A DNA stretch of 7,148 nucleotides from an uncultured Oscillospiraceae bacterium (GTDB lineage Bacteria; Bacillota; Clostridia; Oscillospirales; Oscillospiraceae), in the NCBI GenBank assembly GCA_934661735.1, contig CAKUJN010000098.1, forward strand, positions 1-7,148. The letters run 5' to 3'. Below, piece after piece: positions 1-5,230 of the stretch. Each line of letters starts with the position of its first letter. The first letter of the stretch is position 1. The notes beneath the pieces are model-generated. The model ran no database searches, was not told the origin of the DNA, and worked only from the letters and a program-made list of their open reading frames with translations. The position numbers and the translations under genes are program-made.

Positions 1-50
1 CGCATATACTGCTCCTGTGTCAGGCTTGACATTGTAAGCTGCCGTTGGGG

Positions 51-76
51 AAGGGGCTATTCAATAGCCTTTTATT
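51..76 (+). terminator. Possible intrinsic terminator of an upstream gene
   Basis: GGCTAT (55-60) pairs with ATAGCC (64-69) around a TCA loop. The stem can be extended outward to 51/73 through two G-U and two A-U pairs, and TTTTATT follows. This would end a plus-strand transcript entering from the left edge. The stem is short and A/U-rich outside the core, and it competes with another pairing (43-58 with 78-92), so the call is moderate. Confidence 0.45.
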
Positions 77-88
77 CAGCCCTTCCAC

Positions 89-118
89 AACGCAACAAAA
101 TAAAAATTTTGTTGCGTT
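89..118. repeat. Perfect 13-bp inverted repeat
   Basis: AACGCAACAAAAT (89-101) is the exact reverse complement of ATTTTGTTGCGTT (106-118), with an AAAA spacer. No T-run follows on the plus strand, so it is not a standard terminator in that direction. Its right arm covers the likely -35 box of the recombinase promoter (112-117), so it could be a protein-binding palindrome or the remnant of a dispersed hairpin repeat. Its role is not decided by the sequence. Confidence 0.7.
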
Positions 119-140
119 AACAGGAGATATATGTTATAAT
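112..140 (+). promoter_or_regulatory. Likely promoter of the recombinase gene
   Basis: A perfect TATAAT lies at 135-140 with an extended -10 (TGT at 132-134). Seventeen bases upstream is TTGCGT (112-117), a weak -35 matching the consensus at three positions, which is tolerable with an extended -10. Transcription would begin near 147, giving a leader of about 54 bases before the ATG at 201. That leader can fold a GC-rich hairpin (157-164 with 173-180). Confidence 0.65.
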
Positions 141-200
141 CCGGTTATCAAGGGCTGCGGCGGCGCATTCTGGCCGCTGCCGGCGGATTGGAGCTTTTAC

Positions 201-1184
201 ATGGAACGGCTACAGGACTGTCCGCAGGTTCTGCGGGAATTCTTATCCTATCACGAAACGATCAAGGGTCAATCAAAAAAAACGGTTTCCGAATATTATC
301 TTGATCTGCGCATGTTTCTGCGCTTTGTGCGTCTGATGCGCGAGGAGCTTCCGTACAACACACCGCTGGAGGATATTCCGATCAAGGATATCGATCTGGA
401 ATTTGTACGTAGTATTACCTCGACCGAGGTGTTTGATTTTCTGTCGTATCTTGCAAACGACCGCGAAACCGACGCCTCGCCCGAGCACGGTATCGGCTCC
501 GCCGCCCGTGCGCGCAAGCTCTCGGCGATCAAATCGTTCTATCAGTATCTGACGTCCAGTACCAAACAGATTACGGAGAATCCGGTAAAGGATATCGAAT
601 TTCCGCGAATCCGTAAAAGTTTACCGAAATATCTGACGCTTGAGGAATCCAAAGCGCTCCTTGCCGCGGTCAATGGCCCGAATCAGGCGCGGGATTTTGC
701 CATTCTGATGATTTTCCTCAACTGCGGCATCCGCCGCTCCGAACTGGTCGGCCTGAATCTGACGGACGTGTACGAGGACCGTCTGCGCGTTGTCGGCAAG
801 GGCAACAAGGAGCGCATCGTCTACATGGGTACCTCCTGCCGCAAGGCAATCGACCGGTATCTCGTCGAACGCAACAAAATCGTGCTGTCCGACAACCGCG
901 CCCTGTTCGGCTCGCGCGACAAAAACCGCATCAGCGTCACTGCCGTTCACCGGCTGGTCAAGAAGCACCTGCTGGAGGCCGGAATCGACCCGACACAGTT
1001 TTCCGCGCACAAGCTTCGCCATACGGCCGCGACGCTGATGCTCTCCAACGGCGTCGATCTGAAAACGCTTCAGGAGGTTCTCGGACACGAGAACCTGAAC
1101 ACGACGCAGATTTACACACACATCGAAAGCACCGAGCTGAAAGTCGCAGCCGAGGCCAATCCCCTCTCCAAATTCAAAGTTTGA
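201..1184 (+). CDS. Tyrosine-type site-specific recombinase, XerC/XerD-like
   Basis: This is a 327-residue tyrosine recombinase that would cut and rejoin DNA through a covalent 3'-phosphotyrosine. The N-terminal SAM-like core-binding domain spans about residues 8-120, and the catalytic domain about 140-320. All catalytic residues are visible: R178 (GIRRSEL), K200 (GKGNKER), H270 and R273 (HKLRHT), H296 (LGHENLN) and the nucleophile Y305. It is slightly longer than classical XerC/XerD (about 300), mainly through extra residues around 45-100 in the N-terminal domain. The ATG at 201 is chosen because GGAG sits 7 bases upstream and the -10 box at 135-140 lies upstream of it. The open frame continues back to a TTG at 45, but that stretch is the promoter and palindromes. 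No excisionase, relaxase, phage genes or att-like direct repeats are nearby. A chromosomal Xer-type role (dimer resolution) is therefore more likely than an element integrase, but XerC, XerD or an orphan paralogue cannot be told apart here. Confidence 0.93.
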   Translation: MERLQDCPQVLREFLSYHETIKGQSKKTVSEYYLDLRMFLRFVRLMREELPYNTPLEDIPIKDIDLEFVRSITSTEVFDFLSYLANDRETDASPEHGIGSAARARKLSAIKSFYQYLTSSTKQITENPVKDIEFPRIRKSLPKYLTLEESKALLAAVNGPNQARDFAILMIFLNCGIRRSELVGLNLTDVYEDRLRVVGKGNKERIVYMGTSCRKAIDRYLVERNKIVLSDNRALFGSRDKNRISVTAVHRLVKKHLLEAGIDPTQFSAHKLRHTAATLMLSNGVDLKTLQEVLGHENLNTTQIYTHIESTELKVAAEANPLSKFKV

Positions 1185-1263
1185 AGCAAACATCAAATTG
1201 TCTGCAATTTATGCGGGAAAATTCTGTAATTGCGTCTATTTTTCGATCATTTCCGGTAAAAAC

Positions 1264-1292
1264 TTGCAATTTCCGGACGCCTTTGGTATAAT
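1264..1292 (+). promoter_or_regulatory. Strong promoter for the acyltransferase-like gene
   Basis: TTGCAA (1264-1269, four of six consensus positions) and a perfect TATAAT (1287-1292) are separated by 17 bases. TGG just before the -10 makes it an extended -10. Transcription would start near 1299, leaving a leader of about 40 bases. The 8-base word ATTTCCGG occurs at 1249-1256 and again at 1269-1276, one copy upstream of and one abutting the -35. This is a possible regulator site, though unproven. Confidence 0.8.
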
Positions 1293-1340
1293 GTCAGCGC
1301 TTGCGAAAGCTGCAAGAAAACAAAAAGGTGTGTGGAAGCT

Positions 1341-2216
1341 ATGGAAAAAACAAAACGCCGCTTTGGTGATCGCAAAGACGGCAGGCTCCTGCGTGAGCTG
1401 GACGGGATGCACTTCATTACCCCGCTGATCTACCCGAACCGGTGCGACAACGAGGCGTACATCTCCGAAATGATCGATCTGACCAACATCAACGCCTATC
1501 TCGAGCGCAAAAACGCGGAGGAAACCGAGTTCCGCTATACCATGTTCCATCTGATCGTCGCTGCGCTGATCAAAACGATCACGCTCCGTCCGAAGATGAA
1601 CCGGTTTATTGCGAACAAGAATTTCTATCAGCGCAATGAGGTCTCCGCCTCCTTTGTGGTCAAAAAGCAGTTTGCCGACGAAGCTGCCGAGGCGCTGGCC
1701 GTTGTCCACGCAAAGGACGACAGCACCGTCGACACCATTCACGAGGATCTGCGCCATCAGATCATGGACTGCCGCGACGTGCACAAGGTCGACTCCTCCA
1801 CCGACAGCATGGACATGTTCAACCGCATGCCGCGCTGGCTCGGCAAGTTTATCGTCTGGGTGCTGACGCGGCTGGACATCCACGGCATCGTTCCGGCCAG
1901 TCTGATCGAAACCGACCCGTATTACTGCTCGGTCGTACTCTCCAACCTCGGCTCCATCAAGCTGAAAAGCGGCTATCATCATCTGACAAACTGGGGCACC
2001 TGCTCGATCTTCTGCATCATCGGCGAAAAGTCAAAGCGTCCCGTGTTCCACGACGACGGCACGTTTGAAATGCGCGAAATGCTCGATCTCGGTCTGACAA
2101 TCGACGAGCGTCTGGCCGACGGCTACTATTACGCCAAAACCATCCGGCTGCTGAAAAAGCTGCTGGAAAATCCGGAGCTGCTGGAAACGCCCGCGAATCA
2201 GGAAATCGAATATTGA
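1341..2216 (+). CDS. CAT/2-oxoacid dehydrogenase E2-like acyltransferase-fold protein
   Basis: A 291-residue cytosolic protein resembling the catalytic domain of dihydrolipoyl acyltransferase (E2) and chloramphenicol acetyltransferase. Family-like landmarks are RPKMNRFI (83-90), LSNLGSIK (200-207), the glycine-terminated strand SIFCIIGEK (222-230), and the C-terminal TIDERLADG (253-261) followed by a helix ending in LLENPELLE. In active E2/CAT enzymes this last motif is DHRxxDG, where His is the general base. Here E256 occupies the His position while D260 and G261 are kept. There is no lipoyl domain, no E3-binding domain, and no E1 or E3 gene nearby, so a role in a pyruvate-dehydrogenase complex is unlikely. 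I recall similar stand-alone clostridial proteins being annotated as 2-oxo acid dehydrogenase subunit E2 with unknown substrate. The ATG at 1341 is preferred over the GTG at 1332 because AAGGTG (1325-1330) is 10 bases from the ATG but only 1 base from the GTG. The gene has its own promoter and terminator and is probably monocistronic. Confidence 0.85.
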   Translation: MEKTKRRFGDRKDGRLLRELDGMHFITPLIYPNRCDNEAYISEMIDLTNINAYLERKNAEETEFRYTMFHLIVAALIKTITLRPKMNRFIANKNFYQRNEVSASFVVKKQFADEAAEALAVVHAKDDSTVDTIHEDLRHQIMDCRDVHKVDSSTDSMDMFNRMPRWLGKFIVWVLTRLDIHGIVPASLIETDPYYCSVVLSNLGSIKLKSGYHHLTNWGTCSIFCIIGEKSKRPVFHDDGTFEMREMLDLGLTIDERLADGYYYAKTIRLLKKLLENPELLETPANQEIEY

Positions 2217-2219
2217 TCG

Positions 2220-2255
2220 AACGCTCCGGAGCCGAATTGCTCCGGAGCGTTTTTT
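2220..2255 (+). terminator. Strong intrinsic terminator between convergent genes
   Basis: A perfect 13-bp stem (AACGCTCCGGAGC at 2220-2232 with its complement at 2239-2251) and a 6-base loop are followed by a T-run to 2255. It starts 3 bases after the acyltransferase-like stop codon. The minus-strand BlaR1-like gene ends at 2254, inside the T-run. The same palindrome follows that gene on the minus strand, but there it lacks a clean U-tract and would be a weaker terminator. Confidence 0.95.
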
Positions 2256-4167
2256 AATCCGCTGCCGGTATCGTTGGGTAGGGATCTGCGATTGAGTAAT
2301 AAATTTCATACTGCCCGCCGCTTCCCGCAATGGTCAACACAAGATTCCATTTTTCCAGCGGCCATGCGGTATCACGGAGCGTAAGCGTCCATTTTTCATC
2401 CGCCGCCGGCTCGTCGCCGCGCTCAAGATAAGCCGCAAATGCCTCAAAATAGTACGGGTCGTCCCCCATCCTGCCGTTTACGCGCGCGTCCTCCGCAAGG
2501 AAGGCGTCGATAACGTCTTCGCTCAGGCTCTCGTCCCAGACAGCCTCGCTCATTTTCCGGCAGACCGCCTGATGCACGCGCTCGCGCCGCTCGGTCTCCA
2601 TTCGCGCCTCGTCAATTGCCTTCTGCTCCCGATCCGCGGCGGATATACAGAAGCACCAGCCGTAATTTTCGGAAAAAAGCGCAATCCGTCCGTCCACCTC
2701 GCCATAGGGCTGGCCGGTGCATGCAAAATTGGCCTCCTCGTTTTCAGCCGGCTCCGCGGTGCTTTCGACGACAGAGCGGATGACGCCCTTTTGCGTAAGG
2801 CGTGTGATCTGATCGTCCGTCAACGGCTCATCCATGCAATAGTAATAAAGCGTTCCGTCCAGCCGCAGCATGTGCTGCAGATGCGAAATCGCCCACGGCT
2901 CCTCCTCTGCCTCTGCCGGATCATAGCTGTCACAGTATTTCCATCGTCCTGTATTCTGCCGCAGAACCAGATGGCCGTCCAGATAGCCATAGTAGTTGTC
3001 GCTGATTTCCCAGTTTGCCTGACCGTCCTTTGACGGATGCTCGCTTCCACTCACACGGGAGTCGAGCTTTCCTGCCAGAATGACATTGTTGATCTCGTCC
3101 CAGCTGAGATACGCGCCGGTCGGATAGTGAAGCTCTCCATCCAGCATAAACATCGCCGGCAGGTCGGCGTTAAACGGCTTCTGCACTTTCCCCGTCAGCG
3201 TACAGGCGGCAGCCGCCGTACACAGCGCCAGTGCCAGCACCGCGGCCCATACAGCCGTGCGCGGCCTGCGCGCGATCATGGAGATGCGCTCGCGCAGCGT
3301 GCGCTTCCCCGATGTCATTGTCGTCGCGCAGAACAGGAGATTTCTCCGCGCGCGCCGTCCGGAAATCAGATCCAGCAGCGTCCTGCCGTATTCGCCGCGT
3401 GCCTCGTCGCCCAGCAGCCCGAGCACGGCCTCGTCGCACGCAAGCTCACAGTCGCGCCGGTTCAGCGCCGCGGCCAGCCAGACCAGCGGGTCAAACCAGT
3501 AAACTGCGATGCAGACCATCCGCACCAGCGCCCAGTTCCGGTCGCCGCGCTGTTCATGCGTCAGCTCATGCAGCAGAATATAGCGGTTCGGCGTTCCGTC
3601 CGCGTCCAGCGCCTCCGGTGTCAGATATACAGCCGGATGCCACAGACCGAACAGGCACGGCGACGGCAGAGCGTCCGCAACATATACCGGAATCGCCGCG
3701 TCCGTGCCGTCCACACGGCGGCGCACACGCCGCAGCCGCACCGTAAAGGCCAGATTCTGCGCCAGCATCCACAGGGCTGCCGCGCCCGTTCCGGCCGCCC
3801 AGACCGTCAGAAGAATCTGCGTCGTCGGGACGCGCCGCGCTGCTTCTGCGGCGGCTGCGGGCGTCTCAGATACTTCCGTGCCGTCGGCTGACACGTCAGA
3901 GGCGGAATCGCCGCGGGTTGCTGGAAGCGTTTCGCGGAACGTGACCTCGGGCACATAGTTCATGACGCTGGTGCGGCTTGTCGTCAGAGTCACCGGCATC
4001 AAAAGCCGCAGCGCGACCAGCAGCCACATTGCATACTGCACCTTTGGACGGATTTTCCCGCGCAGGACAAAGCGCAGCGCCGTCAGAACCACAATCAGGA
4101 TGGACGAGGTCACCAGAATCTCAAAGGCCATTTCCAGAATTCTTGTCTGGACGTTGTAATCAAGCAT
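2254..4167 (-). CDS. BlaR1/MecR1-family membrane metalloprotease sensor (peptidase M56) with duplicated C-terminal module
   Basis: A 637-residue polytopic membrane protein. Hydrophobic segments are at about 13-36, 44-62, 117-140 and 303-324. The basic loop RGKIRPK (37-43) fits a cytoplasmic position, giving the BlaR1 topology with a cytosolic zinc protease and an external C-terminal sensor. The protease motif is HELTH (H200, E201, H204), with the usual downstream ELACDEAVL (E241 the probable third zinc ligand). In this family, activation leads to cleavage of the partner BlaI repressor. An Arg pair (R300-R301) just before the last membrane helix is a speculative self-cleavage site by analogy with staphylococcal BlaR1. 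The external part (about 325-637) has no penicillin-binding SxxK-type active site. Instead a module of about 75 residues occurs twice (339-413 and 433-508), followed by a charged helix (511-540) and a C-terminal region. ATG 4167 lies inside the end of the repressor gene (8-base overlap), with GGAG 7 bases before it, so translation is probably coupled. The signal and target genes are unknown. Confidence 0.92.
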   Translation of the reverse strand: MLDYNVQTRILEMAFEILVTSSILIVVLTALRFVLRGKIRPKVQYAMWLLVALRLLMPVTLTTSRTSVMNYVPEVTFRETLPATRGDSASDVSADGTEVSETPAAAAEAARRVPTTQILLTVWAAGTGAAALWMLAQNLAFTVRLRRVRRRVDGTDAAIPVYVADALPSPCLFGLWHPAVYLTPEALDADGTPNRYILLHELTHEQRGDRNWALVRMVCIAVYWFDPLVWLAAALNRRDCELACDEAVLGLLGDEARGEYGRTLLDLISGRRARRNLLFCATTMTSGKRTLRERISMIARRPRTAVWAAVLALALCTAAAACTLTGKVQKPFNADLPAMFMLDGELHYPTGAYLSWDEINNVILAGKLDSRVSGSEHPSKDGQANWEISDNYYGYLDGHLVLRQNTGRWKYCDSYDPAEAEEEPWAISHLQHMLRLDGTLYYYCMDEPLTDDQITRLTQKGVIRSVVESTAEPAENEEANFACTGQPYGEVDGRIALFSENYGWCFCISAADREQKAIDEARMETERRERVHQAVCRKMSEAVWDESLSEDVIDAFLAEDARVNGRMGDDPYYFEAFAAYLERGDEPAADEKWTLTLRDTAWPLEKWNLVLTIAGSGGQYEIYYSIADPYPTIPAAD

Positions 4168-4534
4168 GCTCCTGCTCCGCCTTTCTCAGGATTTCATACA
4201 GCTCGTCCAACTCATCACGGCTCAGCGCGCTGCGTCCGACAAAGTTGCTGACCAACATGCCGATATTGCCGCCGAAGGCGCGTGAAAGCAGCTGCCTCGT
4301 CTCTGCATACGCCGCGTCCTCGCGCCGGACAGCCGGATAATACTGCCGCGGCCGGTCGCACTCAAACCGGACGATCCCCTTTTCCGCCATGCGCGCGATG
4401 AGCGTCTTGATCGTACTGGCCGACCAGTCCGTTGTCGTCTGTAAACCGGCGATCAGCTGTGTCAGCGTCTGCGGTGCCTGCTGCCAGAGCTGCTGCATGA
4501 CGGTCCACTCGCTGGCGTTGAGATGCACTTCCAT
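4160..4534 (-). CDS. BlaI/MecI/CopY-family transcriptional repressor
   Basis: A 124-residue winged-helix repressor of the size expected for the family. The N-terminal LNASEWTVMQQLW and the following TLTQLIAGLQ...WSASTIKTLIARMAEKGIV stretch match the BlaI winged helix; STIKTLIARM is the recognition helix. PRQYYPAV is the wing and start of the dimerisation region. The C-terminal helices (about 80-124) should form the dimer and carry the site cleaved when the partner protease is activated. ATG 4534 is chosen because AAAGGGG (4543-4549) ends 8 bases upstream of it. A GTG at 4543 falls within that Shine-Dalgarno and would add only three residues. It is the first gene of a two-gene unit with the M56 protease, and its promoter carries two matching operator sites, indicating autorepression. 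There is no beta-lactamase or copper gene beside it, so a more specific name is not justified. Confidence 0.94.
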   Translation of the reverse strand: MEVHLNASEWTVMQQLWQQAPQTLTQLIAGLQTTTDWSASTIKTLIARMAEKGIVRFECDRPRQYYPAVRREDAAYAETRQLLSRAFGGNIGMLVSNFVGRSALSRDELDELYEILRKAEQEHA

Positions 4535-4553
4535 GGCCTGCACCCCTTTCGTC

Positions 4554-4563
4554 TACATCTGTA
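4554..4563. promoter_or_regulatory. BlaI-type operator O2 at the transcription start
   Basis: TACATCTGTA is an exact match to the TACAnnTGTA core bound by BlaI/MecI/CopY regulators. It sits downstream of the -10 box, over the predicted start site and just before the repressor's Shine-Dalgarno. It is embedded in GTCTACATCTGT, repeated exactly 32 bp away. Confidence 0.88.
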
Positions 4564-4568
4564 AACCA

Positions 4569-4597
4569 AACATACCACAAAGGTCTACATCTGTCAA
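4569..4597 (-). promoter_or_regulatory. Promoter of the repressor-protease operon
   Basis: On the minus strand TTGACA (4597-4592, perfect) is followed after 17 bases by TATGTT (4574-4569), with TGG just before it (extended -10). Transcription should begin near 4562. Operator cores lie over the -35/spacer and over the start site, so bound repressor would block polymerase. Confidence 0.88.
4586..4595. promoter_or_regulatory. BlaI-type operator O1 overlapping the -35 box
   Basis: TACATCTGTC matches TACAnnTGTA at all but the last base. It overlaps the -35 hexamer (4592-4597) and the promoter spacer. Its centre is 32 bp from that of the second operator, close to three helical turns, so two repressor dimers would bind the same DNA face. 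Confidence 0.82.
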
Positions 4598-4611
4598 CCT
4601 CCAATTTGCAG

Positions 4612-4636
4612 AAACAGCCGCCCACAGGGCGGCTGT
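4612..4636 (-). terminator. Intrinsic terminator after the HD-domain gene
   Basis: ACAGCCGCC (4614-4622) pairs with GGCGGCTGT (4628-4636), with one further C-G pair closing an ACA loop. On the minus strand the stem is followed by a short T-rich tail (TTTC). It begins 4 bases after the HD gene's stop codon and ends about 15 bases before the repressor's -35, so it insulates the two units. The U-tract is short, so some read-through is possible. Confidence 0.75.
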
Positions 4637-4640
4637 CCGG

Positions 4641-5204
4641 TTACTTCGCTTCCGCGATTTTTTCCTCGGTATCCTTCAGAATTTCCGCGCGAAGCCCCTT
4701 GAGATATGGTGAAAACTGCACGATATCCATTGCGTATGTCCGGTTCAGGTCATACTCATGCGGCTCCCAGGTGTCAATCGGCGATTCGTTGTGCTGAATC
4801 ACCGCCTCCAGCTTGTCCAGCGACTTGTAAAGCCGCGCCTCCGGCGTTTGCAGTGCATCCATCTCCGCATACAGCGCGCGCATTTCCCCGCTGACCGGCT
4901 CAGGCAGTGACCGCACCCACGAATCCAGCTCGCCGGACTCCCTTGCCTCATCGGCGTCCGTTTTCAAAAACGTTGGAATGTCGCCGGTAAAGCACTCGCC
5001 CAGATCGTGAATCAGGCACATTTTGACGACCTTATTCATATCCAGCTCCGGAAATTCGTCCGCAATCCACATCGCCATCAGCGCGATGCGCCAGCTGTGT
5101 TCGGCCACGGACTCATGCCGTCCCTTTGAGGTATAGCAGTGCCGCGTCTCATCCTTCAGCCGCTCGGCCATATGTAGCGCGTTCAATAATGCTCTTGCTT
5201 CCAT
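4641..5204 (-). CDS. HD-domain hydrolase, YfbR/HDDC2-like 5'-deoxynucleotidase
   Basis: A 187-residue cytosolic HD-superfamily phosphohydrolase. Metal-binding signatures are visible: H36 within ESVAEHS (31-37), the HD pair H65-D66 in CLIHDLGE, and D130 in SLDKLEAVIQH. The arrangement RHxESVAEHS, then HDLGE, then DKLEA is that of the YfbR/HDDC2 group, which removes phosphate from deoxynucleoside 5'-monophosphates and is about 180-200 residues long. Exact substrate specificity is not readable from sequence, so the nucleotidase role is by family. A strong GGAGGA lies 6 bases before the ATG at 5204. The gene starts 26 bases after the radA stop on the same strand and is followed by a terminator, so it is probably the last gene of the amidase-radA-HD operon. 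No independent promoter stands out in the short gap. Confidence 0.9.
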   Translation of the reverse strand: MEARALLNALHMAERLKDETRHCYTSKGRHESVAEHSWRIALMAMWIADEFPELDMNKVVKMCLIHDLGECFTGDIPTFLKTDADEARESGELDSWVRSLPEPVSGEMRALYAEMDALQTPEARLYKSLDKLEAVIQHNESPIDTWEPHEYDLNRTYAMDIVQFSPYLKGLRAEILKDTEEKIAEAK

Positions 5205-5230
5205 ATTGCTTCCTCCGTATTCTCCGGCGC

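Noticed and set aside
26..31. Perfect TTGACA suggesting a promoter at the left edge
   Set aside because: No -10-like hexamer lies 16-18 bases downstream (that stretch is G-rich), so the match is probably chance or the end of an upstream gene.
45..200. N-terminal extension of the recombinase from a TTG at 45 (52 extra codons)
   Set aside because: The stretch holds the palindromes and an extended -10 TATAAT box, the extra residues do not look like a recombinase N-terminus, and the ATG at 201 has a good Shine-Dalgarno and gives a family-sized protein.
823..832. TACATGGGTA as a third BlaI-type operator
   Set aside because: It is a partial match lying inside the recombinase coding sequence, away from any promoter.
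201..1184. Recombinase as integrase of a mobile element
   Set aside because: No excisionase, replication, conjugation or phage genes, no tRNA and no flanking direct repeats are seen; neighbours are ordinary chromosomal genes. Only a small part of the left flank is visible, so this is not fully excluded.
621..1196. Minus-strand open frame (191 codons) opposite the recombinase
   Set aside because: It is antisense to the catalytic domain of the recombinase, with no recognisable family or start signals.
1195..1210. Inverted repeat AAATTG/CAATTT just after the recombinase stop as a terminator
   Set aside because: Only six A/T-rich pairs and no T-run follow, so it is too weak to call a terminator.
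1236..1982. Minus-strand open frame (248 codons) opposite the acyltransferase-like gene
   Set aside because: The plus strand has the promoter, Shine-Dalgarno, family motifs and terminator. The antisense frame runs through the promoter and shows no domain.
3037..3891. Long plus-strand open frame (284 codons) opposite the M56 protease gene
   Set aside because: It is antisense to a gene with clear protease motifs; its product is Arg/Gln/Pro-rich low-complexity and has no recognisable domain. It is a GC-bias shadow.
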